NCBI GenBank assembly: GCA_037200685.1
Contig: JBBCIG010000002.1
Span: 127,184 to 191,183, forward strand
Direction: 5' to 3'
DNA from: JAJKIP01 sp037200685
GTDB lineage: Bacteria; Bacteroidota; Bacteroidia; Chitinophagales; Chitinophagaceae
DNA: 64,000 bases
In this document: positions 16,331 through 26,279 of the stretch, in pieces
How the letters are laid out: every line of letters starts with the position of its first letter
Position numbering within the stretch: the first letter of the stretch is position 1
The notes under the pieces: generated by a model
Told to the model about the DNA's origin: nothing
What the model saw: the letters and a program-made list of their open reading frames with translations, nothing else
Databases searched by the model: none
Program-made: the position numbers and the translations under genes

Positions 16331-17296
16331 ATGAATTTACCCACCCAGCAGCTAATAGAGCATGAGTTAAGATCATTTGAAGCCCGGTTCAGGGAAGCAG
16401 TAAAGAGCCAAACTCCGTTGCTTGACCGGATCATGCGCTATATTGTAAAACGTAAGGGAAAGCAACTCAGGCCAATGTTTGTGCTCTTGTCTGCAAAGCT
16501 ATGCGGAGAAATTACAGAGTCAACTTATCGAGCAGCTTCACTAGTTGAGTTGCTACATACAGCTACTCTTGTACATGATGATGTTGTAGATGACTCTATG
16601 GAGCGACGTGGATTTTTTTCGGTCTATGCTCTTTGGAAAAATAAAGCTTCGGTATTAATCGGAGATTATTTGCTGGCAAAAGGCCTTTTAATGTCCCTTG
16701 ATAACAATGATCACCAGATTTTGCACTTTCTTTCTGATGCAGTGCGAAAAATGAGCGAGGGTGAATTATTACAAATTGAAAAAGCAAGAACCTTAAATCT
16801 GAAAGAAGACATTTACTTTGAAATAATAAAAAATAAAACAGCGTCTTTGCTCGCCTCAGCCTGCTCCGCCGGCGCCTGGTCGACAAGTAATAATAAAGAC
16901 ATTGCGGAAAGAATGAGGGCCTTTGGCGAAAACACAGGCATAGCTTTTCAAATTAAAGACGACCTCTTTGATTATGCCAGTGAAAATGTAGGTAAGCCGA
17001 CAGGGAATGATATTAAAGAAAAAAAACTGACATTGCCCCTTATTTATACATTAAATAATATTGATAAAAAAACCCGCCGGGAAATTATTTATATAGTAAA
17101 AAATAAAAACCGCGATAAAGAAAAAGTAAATTGGGTGATAAATAAAGTGAAAGAAGCTGGTGGTATAGCATACGCCACTGAAAAAATGAATGCTTATAAA
17201 AAAGAAGCGCTTACTATACTTCATGAATTTCCGGAAAGCCCCATCCGGAAAGGGTTGGAAGATCTTGTATTATATGTAACAGACAGGAAATACTGA
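16331..17296 (+). CDS. ispB: All-trans polyprenyl diphosphate synthase
   Basis: 321 residues from ATG 16331 (MNLPTQQ, preceded by AAGG); an in-frame TTG at 16304 is less likely. It has both aspartate-rich motifs of trans-prenyltransferases: DDVVDDSMERRG near residue 85 and IKDDLFDYASE near residue 210, plus GKQLRPMFV. It makes the long isoprenoid tail, here presumably for menaquinone, fitting the presence of mqnD. The symbol ispB is by family; chain length is not predictable. It is divergent from the OmpA gene and 39 bases before recJ. Confidence 0.87.
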   Translation: MNLPTQQLIEHELRSFEARFREAVKSQTPLLDRIMRYIVKRKGKQLRPMFVLLSAKLCGEITESTYRAASLVELLHTATLVHDDVVDDSMERRGFFSVYALWKNKASVLIGDYLLAKGLLMSLDNNDHQILHFLSDAVRKMSEGELLQIEKARTLNLKEDIYFEIIKNKTASLLASACSAGAWSTSNNKDIAERMRAFGENTGIAFQIKDDLFDYASENVGKPTGNDIKEKKLTLPLIYTLNNIDKKTRREIIYIVKNKNRDKEKVNWVINKVKEAGGIAYATEKMNAYKKEALTILHEFPESPIRKGLEDLVLYVTDRKY

Positions 17297-17335
17297 TCAG
17301 CGATAAAAATATTTATCACTATCCCGAAAATCACA

Positions 17336-19036
17336 ATGGCGAAAAGATGGACGATAGTACAGGATGACAAAGAAATCACTGCGTCATTGCAAAAAGCACT
17401 GAACATCCATCCCGTCATCTGTAAAATTTTATCCCAACGCAATATTGATTCGTTTGACAAATCAAAAGACTTTTTCCGTCCGCAATTAACAGACTTGCAC
17501 GATCCCTGGCTGATGAAGGACATGGCTAAAGCAACAGAAAGAATTATTAATGCTATTAATAATGATGAAAAAATTCTCATTTTCGGCGATTATGATGTTG
17601 ATGGTACCACTTCAGTAGCAAGTATGTATACTTTTTTAAAGAAAATTCATTCTAATCTTGATTTTTATATTCCTCATCGTTACAGGGAAGGTTATGGTGT
17701 AAGCAAGGCGGGAATTGATTTTGCAAAAGAAAATGGCTTTACATTGATCATTTCGCTTGATTGTGGTATTAAATCCATCGACCTGATTGCTTATGCAAAA
17801 GAATTGAAAATAGATTTCGTAGTATGTGACCATCATTTACCGGATACAGAATTACCACCTGCTGTCGCTATTTTAAACCCGAAACAAAAAGATTGTAATT
17901 ATCCTTATAAGGAATTATGCGGATGCGGTGTTGGGTTTAAATTAATTACGGCACTGGCTGAAAAATTAAATTTACCAAAGGAAAATGTTTTTGAATCTCT
18001 TGACTTAGTTGCAACTGCTATTGCTGCAGATATTGTTTCCATGACAGGTGAAAACAGGATACTGGCTTTTCATGGATTAAAGAAAGCAAATGAACACCCC
18101 AACAATGGGATTAAAGCATTAAGCCAATTAAGTGGTACGCAAAAAGAGTTGCACATTAATAGCCTGGTATTTATGATCGCCCCGCGGGTAAATGCTGCTG
18201 GAAGAATGGATGATGCGAGGAAAGCCGTGCAGATGTTTGTTGCTGAAACGTATGAAGAAGCTTTGCATTATGCAGAAATGTTGCATAGTGATAACACCGA
18301 TCGTAAAGAAGCGGATAGCAACATAACTGCAGAAGCACTGACGCTGATACAGGAAAATGAGCAATGGATAAACAACAAGTCAACCGTTTTATATCAATCC
18401 CATTGGCACAAAGGCGTGGTAGGCATTGTGGCTTCCCGGGTGATAGAACATTATTACCGGCCTACCATTATACTTACTCAATCCGGTGATTATGCCGCAG
18501 GCAGCGCCAGGAGTGTTCCGGGATTTAATTTATATGAAGCGATCCATGCATGCAGAGAACACTTACTGGGATACGGTGGTCATTTCGCGGCAGCGGGCAT
18601 GACATTAGAAATTGAAAAAATAGAAGCGTTTCGTACTAAGTTTGAAGAAATAGTAGCCGGTTCTATTCCTCCTGAACTATTGATTCCTGAAATAGTGATT
18701 GATGCTGAAATTTCTTTTAAAGACATTACCTGGCCCTTTTATAATATCCTTTGCCAGATGGAACCGTTTGGCCCGGACAATCTTCGTCCGGTTTTTATTG
18801 CTAAAAAAGTAATGAATACCGGTTATTCCAAAATTTTGAAAGAACAACATGTCCGCTTTTCCCTAAGGCAGGATAACGTCACTTTTACCGGTATTGGCTT
18901 TAATATGGTGGATAAGTTTCCTTTACTGGAAATGCAAAAACCAGTCGATGTTGTTTTTAAAATAGATGAGAATGAATGGAATGGGCAAAAAAACCTTCAA
19001 TTAAGAATGATCGATATCCGCCTTTCAGAAATCTGA
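17336..19036 (+). CDS. recJ: Single-stranded-DNA-specific 5'-3' exonuclease RecJ
   Basis: 566 residues, full length. The DHH phosphoesterase motifs are visible: FGDYDVDGTTSVA near residue 85, SLDCG, the DHH motif itself in VCDHHLPDTELPP, and the DHHA1 glycine-rich motif GYGGHFAAAGM near residue 420. The C-terminal OB domain follows. RecJ degrades single strands in RecF-pathway recombination and mismatch repair. The start ATG is clear. It is probably co-transcribed with the polyprenyl synthase gene. Confidence 0.93.
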   Translation: MAKRWTIVQDDKEITASLQKALNIHPVICKILSQRNIDSFDKSKDFFRPQLTDLHDPWLMKDMAKATERIINAINNDEKILIFGDYDVDGTTSVASMYTFLKKIHSNLDFYIPHRYREGYGVSKAGIDFAKENGFTLIISLDCGIKSIDLIAYAKELKIDFVVCDHHLPDTELPPAVAILNPKQKDCNYPYKELCGCGVGFKLITALAEKLNLPKENVFESLDLVATAIAADIVSMTGENRILAFHGLKKANEHPNNGIKALSQLSGTQKELHINSLVFMIAPRVNAAGRMDDARKAVQMFVAETYEEALHYAEMLHSDNTDRKEADSNITAEALTLIQENEQWINNKSTVLYQSHWHKGVVGIVASRVIEHYYRPTIILTQSGDYAAGSARSVPGFNLYEAIHACREHLLGYGGHFAAAGMTLEIEKIEAFRTKFEEIVAGSIPPELLIPEIVIDAEISFKDITWPFYNILCQMEPFGPDNLRPVFIAKKVMNTGYSKILKEQHVRFSLRQDNVTFTGIGFNMVDKFPLLEMQKPVDVVFKIDENEWNGQKNLQLRMIDIRLSEI

Positions 19037-19253
19037 ATTACTTGTTAAGTTATTTTACTGTTACCGTGTTCGCCGAATGCTTCTGGCGTGTAGATTTACA
19101 ACTTGAAACACAGAACCGTGTTTTAATTATTCCTTCTTCAATCTCTTTGCTAAAACCACTCTCCCTATTTAAATAAGCCGCTTATCTTTTAAGTTGGGCT
19201 ATGTGATAAATAATGTATTAATTATTTCAATAGTGTATTCTAAAAAAAAATAT

Positions 19254-22200
19254 ATGAGAAAAATTTACCTTTTCTTTTTTATTATCTGCGCTGGAATTTT
19301 AAATCTTCAAGTCAGCGGACAAATTGTAGCATGGAATAATAATGCGCTGACAGGTATAACCGCAGGTAGCATCAATGCTACAACGAATGATGCAAATCTA
19401 AATACGTCGGTTCTTTCAAGAGGAAGTGGTATTACCGCCACTTCGTTGGGAGGAGGATATGCTTCTTCTAATTGGGTTGACGTAACCCAGGCATTGGCAA
19501 TAACCAATAATCGTTATTATCAATCCACCATTTCAGCTAATAATAATTTTAAGGTATCTCTTTCAACTTTAGATTTCAAAATCCGGCGAACAGGTACCGG
19601 CCCCAATGCTTATATATGGCGTTACAGCACTGACGGTACAAATTTTACTGATATAGGATTACCTGTTTCTTTTACAACTACCACTTCAGGCGGTGATGTG
19701 CAACCTCAAATCGCTTTGGCAGGTATTGCTGCATTGCAAAATGTGGCGTCAGGTACTGTAATAACATTAAGGTTATACGCATGGGGCGCATCTGCCGCCG
19801 GGGGAACCCTTGCATTTGGAACAGGTAATGTAAACAGTTTAGCCTTCGGTGGCACTGTTACTACAGGCGTTTCAACAACTCCAACAATTACACCTTCTCC
19901 CAACTCTCTTTCGGGATTTAGTACAGCGTCAGGTATCGCTTCCCCTTCTCAAAGCGTTGTTGTAAATGGAAATAATTTAACGGACAATATTACTGTTACT
20001 CCATCCTCACCTTATGAAGTATCCCTTAATAATTCCGCTTTCTTTTCATCTGTACCCCTTAACCATAATAGTGGCACTGTAAATAACGCGACAGTCTATG
20101 TAAGAATAAGCGCATCAGCTTCTGTAGGTACAGCAAACGGAACGCTTACATTTGCATCTCCCGGCGCTACAGATAAAACAGTTTCATTATCCGGGGCGGT
20201 GACTGGATTAATCAATCTTACCGCCTCTCCTTATGTTCAAAATTTCAATGGAATTGGTACAGGGCTACCAGCAGGCGTTTCCGTAAAGACAGGAGCTACG
20301 GCTTCTGCACTGGGAACCGATGCTACTTTTACAACCGCTCCTGTTACCTGGAATAATACGGGCGGCGCATTTAAAAATTTTGCTTCCGGTAATAATGATG
20401 AGGGAGTTTCTCAAAATACAGCTACAGACAGGGCGGCTGGAGTACGCCAGACAGGATCCTTTGGTGATCCCGGTGCTGCATTTGTTTTCCAGGTAGCAAA
20501 CACAACTGGTAAAATAAATTTTGCATTAGATTTTAATTTACAATCACTGGATGCAAGCAGTACAAGAACTACAACCTGGCGGGTAGATTATGGCCTTGGT
20601 TTAAACCCTTCCACTTTTATTGTTCCCGCAACTACCGGAAATCTAACGACCGGGGGCGGTACTTTTTCCAATAACCCTATTCATGTGAGTTTTGGAAATT
20701 CCCTGGATAACCAATCCGGAATTATAACTATAAGAATTGTTTCAGTCACCGCTTCGTCCGGTGCAAACAACAGGCCGAGTACCGGGATTGATGATTTCAC
20801 ACTGGCATGGGAAGACCCAACAGCGAAAACCATCAGCTTAAGTACCGCCTCAATAAATTTTGAAACAACTAATATTGGTGGTAACAACATAAAAACCTAC
20901 AAAGTAATTGGCCAGACAAATCTTGATCACCCGATTGAGATTACAGCAGTTGCTCCATTTACTATATCTGATGATAATGTAACTTTTGTTTCTTCTTTAT
21001 CTGTAGCAGCGGCAAATGCATTTGATAAAACAATCTATGTAAAATTTTCTCCGGCTGCAGCTGGTGTGTACAACGGTTCTATTACACATAGCAGCGAAGG
21101 CGCCGTTTCGAAGATCATTGATCTTTCAGGCGAAGCAGTTGATCCAACTTCGCTTACTTTTAATTTTAATACCTGTACTGTTTCAAGTATCCCGGGATCG
21201 GGATTTTTATCAATCAATACAGCAGGCACACAAAAGTGGGGATGCAGCCAGTATGGAAGAAACAGTAGTAATGGCGTAGATGTAAATGGATTCTCCGGCG
21301 GCGCTGCGCAAACGAATGACGCCTGGCTGATCTCACCGGCATTGAATTTAAATAACATTGTAAATCTTCCCGTCCTGAGTTTTTATAGTCGTGGGGAATT
21401 TACCGGGCCTAAACTCCAGCTATATATTTCTACCACTTATGATGGAAGCAGTACACCTAATCTTGCTGATTGGACAGAAATAACAACAGCTAATTTCCCT
21501 AATCCTCCGGGCTCTGCAACAACTGCATGGACATTATCAGATAATATTGATTTATCAGCATACAAAGCGGCCCCAGTTGTGTATATCGCTTTCAGGTACA
21601 CCTCTTCAGCAGCATTAAATGCAGCACGCTGGTCTGTTGATGATATCGCTATTACAGATCAATCCACGTTATTAACTATAAGTCCTGTACAATTAAGTTT
21701 TGGTGAAGTTTCTGTGGGGACAAATTCTCCAGGCCAGGCTGTGAGCCTGCAAGCAATCGGTTCTTCTGATTTAACCATAACACCTCCTGCAGGTTATCAA
21801 ATTTCTACTAATAACAATGACTTTACATCGAATCCTATTGTTATTAACCAGGCAACGGCTTCTGCAGGAACAACATTGTATGTAAGATTTTCACCTGTTG
21901 CAAAGGCATTAAAAGTGGAAGGGAATATTAAGGTTACTGCTACGGGGTTAAATAAAGACGTTGTTGCTGTAACAGGTTCTTCTTATCCTAAGGCAGAAAC
22001 TTTTGATGTGGCTTGTTATAATATTAGTTTCTTCGGAGCCAATTCTACTAATACAGCAACCGAATCGCAAATTGCTACCCAGGTAGCTAATATTTCCACA
22101 GTAATGCAGCGCCTGAATGCGGATGTAATTGGTATTGAAGAAATGTCAAATGATGCGGCGTTAGCGCAATTAATAGGCAATCTTCCTGGGTATGCTTCAG

Positions 22201-25184
22201 TGATGTCGCCCCGCTGGTCTTACTCATTCAATCCACCGGATCCGAGTTTCCCTCCTCAAAAGATCGGGTTTATTTACAACACGTCCACGATGAGCATATC
22301 ATCTACAGAGCCTCCCCGTGTAATGTTTGAAAGCATGTATGATAGTGCAAGATTAGATTTGCCTAATCACCGCCTCACTGATTATCCTACGGGAACACCG
22401 TCCAGTTTCTGGGGATCAGGCAGGTTGCCGTTTATGGCTACTTTCAATGCAACTCTTAATGGGGTGACTGAAAAAATCAGGATAATTGTTCTTCATGCAA
22501 AATCAGGAGGAGATGCGGAAGGATACACAAGACGGCAATATGATGTGAAAGTGTTGAAAGATTCCCTGGATGCGTTTTATGCAAATGATAAAGTTCTTAT
22601 CATCGGTGATTACAACGACCGGGTTGTGACTTCCATTTATGTTGGTCATCCTTCTTCTTATCTTCCTTTTGTAAATGATGAAATCAACTATAATATACTT
22701 ACCAAACCTTTAGACCAGGCAGGCAGAACCAGTTTCCCGAGCAGTAATGGCCTGATTGATCATATTACCATTACAAATGACATGGTAAATGAATACATCA
22801 GCAATTCTACCGATATTGAAGACCCAAGAAGCTATATAGCTAATTATAATGCTACTACTGCGTCTGATCACTTACCTGTTTTTTCCAGGTATAAGTTTAC
22901 GCCGCCTGTTACTCCAACATTTGATCCAATAGGCCCTTTGTACCAGAATACAACACCGCCTGAGTTACCATTGATATCTAAGAATGGTATTACCGGCACA
23001 TGGAATCCTGCAACCATCAGTACAGCTGTGATTGGCACAGCACCTTATACATTTACTCCGAATGATGGACAAAACGCAGTCAGTACAATTATTAATATAC
23101 AGGTTGTTGATGCCACCACTAAACTCATCCCCGGCAAAATAGAAGCAGAAAGTTATAATGCTCACTTTGGTGGAATGTATGCAGTCGCTACCAGTGATGC
23201 AGGTGGTGGACAACAGGTGATTGGTATTACTAATAACAGCTGGATGGATTATAATGTACTGGTAACACAAGCCGGAACTTATAATGTCAGCTTCAGGGTG
23301 GCAACACCGCAATTGCATGCACAATTCCAATTGAAACTGGGAAATAATGTTATTGGCACAGTCAATATCTCCAATACGGGTGAATGGAATATCTGGCAAA
23401 CTGTTACCATCAATAATGTTTCTCTCAGTGCGGGAGCACAAACATTGCGTGTGCTTTCTACTAATGATGAAAGCTGCAATTTTAACTGGATGAACTTTGA
23501 AGTGGCAACAGTAAGCACAGCGCCAACAGTTAACGCCGGCTCTCCGCAAACTATTGGTTTACCAACTAACCAGGTAACATTATCCGGAAGCGCAAGTGCC
23601 AATAATGGCGGTTCCATTACTTTCCATCAGTGGACAAAATTCAGTGGTGGTACAGCTAACATCACACATCCTGATGATTATACTACTACCGTCACAGGCT
23701 TACAGGCAGGAGCTTATGTATTCAGGTTAACTGCACGTGATAATGATAACCAAGAATCTACCAGCGATGTGACAATTACCGTGAACCCTGATGCAACAGC
23801 TGGAAAAGTGATCCCCGGCAAGATTGAAGCGGAAAATTATGATGCTCATTTTGGTGGCATGTATGCAGTGGCTACTACAGATGCAGGCGGTGGACAGCAA
23901 GTTATTGGTATCACCAATAACAGTTGGATGGATTATAATGTAACCGTAACACAAGCGGGAACCTACAACGTAAGCTTCAGGGTGGCTACACCGCAACAGC
24001 ATGCACAGTTTCAATTAAAACTCGGCAGTACTGTTTTAGGAACTGTCAATATTCCAAACACAGGTGAATGGAATATCTGGCAAACAATTACTATTACTAA
24101 TGTATCGCTTTCAGCAGGAGCGCAAACATTAAGAGTACTTTCTACCAATAATGAAAGCTGCAATTTTAACTGGATGAACTATGAACTGTCTGTTCCGAGC
24201 AATGCGCCGACTGTAAATGCAGGTTCACCACAAACTATAACGTTGCCTAACAACCAGGTGACTTTATCAGGAAACGCAAGTGCTAATAATGGCGGATCAA
24301 TTACATTTCATGAATGGAGCAAGTTCAGCGGTGGTAATGCGGCGATCACAACTGCCGGTGATTATTCAACAACTGTTACAAGCTTGCAGGCCGGAACGTA
24401 TGTATTCCGCTTAACTGCCCGTGATAATGAAAATCATGAAGCATACAGCGATGTAACAATTACTGTAAATCCTGATGCGACTGCTGGTAAAGTGATCCCG
24501 GGCAAAATTGAAGCAGAAAGTTATGATGCTCATTTTGGCGGAATGTATGGAGTGGCTACCAGTGATGCAGGCGGCGGACAACAAGTGATTGGTATTACCA
24601 ATGCAAGCTGGATGGATTATAATGTAACAGTGACACAGGGTGGAACTTACAATGTAAGCTTTAGGGTGGCTACGCCGCAACAATTTGCACAGTTCCAATT
24701 GAAATTGGGCAGTACAGTTTTAGGAACTGTCAATATTCCAAACACAGGTGAATGGAATATCTGGAAAACAGTTACTATTAATAATGTATCGCTTTCAGCA
24801 GGAGCCCAAACATTAAGAGTGCTTTCTACAAATAACGAAAGTTGCAATTTTAACTGGATGAATTTTGAACTGGCAGCAGCACCTCTTACTTTGACAAGAT
24901 CAGCCGCTAATATAAAAGAACAGGCAAATGAGATATTGACTGATAAATTAGCTATAGCGGTATCTCCTAATCCTGCAACGGCTTACTTTAACCTGAAAGT
25001 ACAAAGCAAGAACAATGACCTGCTGGAAATTAAAGTATATAATATCCAGGGCAGACTGGTAGGTACAATGCGTGGCGGTTCGAATCAAACATTCAGGTTG
25101 GGCGATAATTTCCTGAATGGCATTTATCTTATTGAAGTGAGCCAGGGAAATGAAAAAATAACCACGAAGGTTATAAAACAATAA
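19254..25184 (+). CDS. Very large secreted nuclease/CBM protein with type IX sorting tail
   Basis: 1976 residues from ATG 19254 (signal MRKIYLFFFIICAGILNLQVSGQ); an in-frame TTG at 19194 is ignored. Order: N-terminal beta-sandwich, Ig-like domains (about 220-325 and 535-640), a choice-of-anchor-like lectin domain (about 645-805), an endonuclease/exonuclease/phosphatase fold (about 910-1215; ADVIGIEEM, ILHAKSGGD-type VLHAKSGGD, IIGDYND, ASDHLPVF), three carbohydrate-binding modules (PGKIEAE...GGMY) alternating with two PKD-like domains, and a C-terminal T9SS sorting domain. It is likely exported and surface-attached or released, cleaving nucleic acid or a phosphoester near glycans. The nuclease metal and catalytic residues (E, D, N, D, H) appear present. 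Confidence 0.85.
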   Translation: MRKIYLFFFIICAGILNLQVSGQIVAWNNNALTGITAGSINATTNDANLNTSVLSRGSGITATSLGGGYASSNWVDVTQALAITNNRYYQSTISANNNFKVSLSTLDFKIRRTGTGPNAYIWRYSTDGTNFTDIGLPVSFTTTTSGGDVQPQIALAGIAALQNVASGTVITLRLYAWGASAAGGTLAFGTGNVNSLAFGGTVTTGVSTTPTITPSPNSLSGFSTASGIASPSQSVVVNGNNLTDNITVTPSSPYEVSLNNSAFFSSVPLNHNSGTVNNATVYVRISASASVGTANGTLTFASPGATDKTVSLSGAVTGLINLTASPYVQNFNGIGTGLPAGVSVKTGATASALGTDATFTTAPVTWNNTGGAFKNFASGNNDEGVSQNTATDRAAGVRQTGSFGDPGAAFVFQVANTTGKINFALDFNLQSLDASSTRTTTWRVDYGLGLNPSTFIVPATTGNLTTGGGTFSNNPIHVSFGNSLDNQSGIITIRIVSVTASSGANNRPSTGIDDFTLAWEDPTAKTISLSTASINFETTNIGGNNIKTYKVIGQTNLDHPIEITAVAPFTISDDNVTFVSSLSVAAANAFDKTIYVKFSPAAAGVYNGSITHSSEGAVSKIIDLSGEAVDPTSLTFNFNTCTVSSIPGSGFLSINTAGTQKWGCSQYGRNSSNGVDVNGFSGGAAQTNDAWLISPALNLNNIVNLPVLSFYSRGEFTGPKLQLYISTTYDGSSTPNLADWTEITTANFPNPPGSATTAWTLSDNIDLSAYKAAPVVYIAFRYTSSAALNAARWSVDDIAITDQSTLLTISPVQLSFGEVSVGTNSPGQAVSLQAIGSSDLTITPPAGYQISTNNNDFTSNPIVINQATASAGTTLYVRFSPVAKALKVEGNIKVTATGLNKDVVAVTGSSYPKAETFDVACYNISFFGANSTNTATESQIATQVANISTVMQRLNADVIGIEEMSNDAALAQLIGNLPGYASVMSPRWSYSFNPPDPSFPPQKIGFIYNTSTMSISSTEPPRVMFESMYDSARLDLPNHRLTDYPTGTPSSFWGSGRLPFMATFNATLNGVTEKIRIIVLHAKSGGDAEGYTRRQYDVKVLKDSLDAFYANDKVLIIGDYNDRVVTSIYVGHPSSYLPFVNDEINYNILTKPLDQAGRTSFPSSNGLIDHITITNDMVNEYISNSTDIEDPRSYIANYNATTASDHLPVFSRYKFTPPVTPTFDPIGPLYQNTTPPELPLISKNGITGTWNPATISTAVIGTAPYTFTPNDGQNAVSTIINIQVVDATTKLIPGKIEAESYNAHFGGMYAVATSDAGGGQQVIGITNNSWMDYNVLVTQAGTYNVSFRVATPQLHAQFQLKLGNNVIGTVNISNTGEWNIWQTVTINNVSLSAGAQTLRVLSTNDESCNFNWMNFEVATVSTAPTVNAGSPQTIGLPTNQVTLSGSASANNGGSITFHQWTKFSGGTANITHPDDYTTTVTGLQAGAYVFRLTARDNDNQESTSDVTITVNPDATAGKVIPGKIEAENYDAHFGGMYAVATTDAGGGQQVIGITNNSWMDYNVTVTQAGTYNVSFRVATPQQHAQFQLKLGSTVLGTVNIPNTGEWNIWQTITITNVSLSAGAQTLRVLSTNNESCNFNWMNYELSVPSNAPTVNAGSPQTITLPNNQVTLSGNASANNGGSITFHEWSKFSGGNAAITTAGDYSTTVTSLQAGTYVFRLTARDNENHEAYSDVTITVNPDATAGKVIPGKIEAESYDAHFGGMYGVATSDAGGGQQVIGITNASWMDYNVTVTQGGTYNVSFRVATPQQFAQFQLKLGSTVLGTVNIPNTGEWNIWKTVTINNVSLSAGAQTLRVLSTNNESCNFNWMNFELAAAPLTLTRSAANIKEQANEILTDKLAIAVSPNPATAYFNLKVQSKNNDLLEIKVYNIQGRLVGTMRGGSNQTFRLGDNFLNGIYLIEVSQGNEKITTKVIKQ
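23124..24880 (+). repeat. Three near-identical CBM units alternating with two PKD-like units in coding DNA
   Basis: CBM copies start near 23124, 23808 and 24490, each about 390 bases and sharing long identical stretches such as ATTGGTATTAC and GGTGAATGGAATATCTGG. The PKD-like units start near 23515 and 24200. The high DNA identity points to recent internal duplication or recombination-driven homogenisation, and this tract would be prone to assembly collapse. Confidence 0.8.
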
Positions 25185-25206
25185 AGAAGTTATTTCTAAA
25201 AACACA

Positions 25207-25234
25207 GACCGTCGTTTACAGCGACGGTCTTTTT
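25207..25234 (+). terminator. Terminator after the secreted nuclease gene
   Basis: GACCGTCG (25207-25214) and CGACGGTC (25222-25229) form a perfect 8-bp stem with a 7-base loop, followed by a T-run. It lies 22 bases after the stop. Confidence 0.9.
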
Positions 25235-25303
25235 ATTTTATAATAATAAATGATCTTTACTCTTCCTGCTACTACCAAGGGCGATGGCAGAATAAGCTTC
25301 GAA

Positions 25304-25475
25304 AATGCTGAGTAAAGAACAGAAAGTACAAGAGTGCGACGCAACAGACGATGATAGTAGTAGTGGAGCTGGGTTAATAATGCGCCGTCCTGATTGCCTT
25401 GGGATTTCGCTTCGCTCAACAACAGGCGATGATCCTTCGACTTCGTTCGGACAGCAAATGCAGCCGGGCAAATAA
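25304..25475 (+). repeat. Dispersed repeat family A, copy 2 (long form)
   Basis: Contains TGCTGAGTAAAGAACAG, a variant of the core (GAGTGCGACGCAACAGACG), GATGATAGTAGTAG and AGCTGGGTTAATAA, followed by an extension (ATGCGCCGTCCTGATT ... GGGATTTCGCTTCGCTCAAC) shared only with the copy near 54943. A further fragment of the same family (ATGCAGCCGGGCAAATAA) lies at 25458-25475. The rest of 25235-25540 holds no gene. Confidence 0.75.
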
Positions 25476-25548
25476 ATGTGTTCATTTTCAGCGGTTTGTC
25501 CTATCGGAATTTCTTGAAGACAGGCTACGAAATCTGCCTTTAAACTCC

Positions 25549-25645
25549 TATCTTTGCCGCCCCAAATCCCGCCGGAAGCGGGATTCTTTTCCGACAATAT
25601 TGCCGGAACTGTCCATTGGGAAATTGTAAACTTTAAAACAGGTAA
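25549..25645 (+). promoter_or_regulatory. rpsF promoter and leader with candidate S6:S18 hairpin
   Basis: TATCTTTG (25549-25556) is a perfect TAnnTTTG -7 element; no clear TTG lies 20 bases upstream. The leader contains an 8-bp hairpin AATCCCGC/GCGGGATT (25565-25585, loop CGGAA) and a second TTCCG/CGGAA hairpin (25589-25608), both with CCG near the loop or stem. Leaders of rpsF in many bacteria carry a CCG-containing hairpin bound by the S6:S18 complex; this is a plausible version but not proven. Confidence 0.5.
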
Positions 25646-26002
25646 ATGAACAATTACGAATTGATGGTGATTTTTACCCCTGTTTTGAGCGATGACGACT
25701 TTAAAGCGGAACAAAAAAAGTACGCCACTTTGGTTAAAAGCAATAGTGGTGCTGTCGTTGCTGAAAATGCCTGGGGCCTGAAATCACTGGCGTATCCCAT
25801 TCAGAAAAAAACCACGGGTTTGTACTGGGTGATCGAATACACTGCGCCATCCGACTTCAATGAGAAGCTGAAAACACAGCTTCTGCGTGACGAGAGTGTG
25901 CTCCGTCACCTATGCACTAAACTCGATAAATACGCCGTCGAGTATAATGCGAAAAAGAGAAGTGGTGTAAAAACAGGAACCGAAAAAGTAGTGGAGGCTT
26001 AA
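25646..26002 (+). CDS. rpsF: Small ribosomal subunit protein S6 (bS6)
   Basis: 118 residues. It begins MNNYELMVIFTPVLSDDDFK and contains the S6 core (KSLAYPIQKKTTGLYWVIEYTA) and a short C-terminal extension. S6 binds 16S rRNA with S18 in the platform of the small subunit. It is first in the rpsF-rpsR-rplI operon. The next start is four bases after its stop. Confidence 0.96.
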   Translation: MNNYELMVIFTPVLSDDDFKAEQKKYATLVKSNSGAVVAENAWGLKSLAYPIQKKTTGLYWVIEYTAPSDFNEKLKTQLLRDESVLRHLCTKLDKYAVEYNAKKRSGVKTGTEKVVEA

Positions 26003-26005
26003 ATC

Positions 26006-26269
26006 ATGGCAAAGAATGAAATAAAATACCTGACGGCCATTAAAAACGACAAGCGAGTAAAGAAGTTTTGCCGTTTTAAAAAATACCGTATCCGCTACAT
26101 TGATTATAAAGATGTAGAGTTCCTGAAAAAATTTCTGAACGAGCAGGGTAAATTATTACCACGCCGCCTTAGCGGAAACAGCCTGAAATACCAGCGCAAA
26201 GTTTCTGATGCGGTGAAGAAAGCTCGCCAGATGGCGCTATTGCCTTATGTAACTGACTTATTAAAATAA
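26006..26269 (+). CDS. rpsR: Small ribosomal subunit protein S18 (bS18)
   Basis: 87 residues, normal for Bacteroidota S18, with the core YIDYKDVEFLKKFLNEQGKLLPRRLSGNS and the RQMALLPY end. It pairs with S6 on 16S rRNA. It is the second gene of the operon, with a four-base gap to rpsF and a ten-base gap to rplI that includes AGGAGG, one of the few strong Shine-Dalgarno sequences in the window. Confidence 0.96.
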   Translation: MAKNEIKYLTAIKNDKRVKKFCRFKKYRIRYIDYKDVEFLKKFLNEQGKLLPRRLSGNSLKYQRKVSDAVKKARQMALLPYVTDLLK

Positions 26270-26279
26270 GGAGGACGCC

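Noticed and set aside
23124..24880. CRISPR-like or tandem-repeat array
   Set aside because: The repeats are about 390-bp coding modules (CBM domains) within one ORF, not short repeats with spacers.
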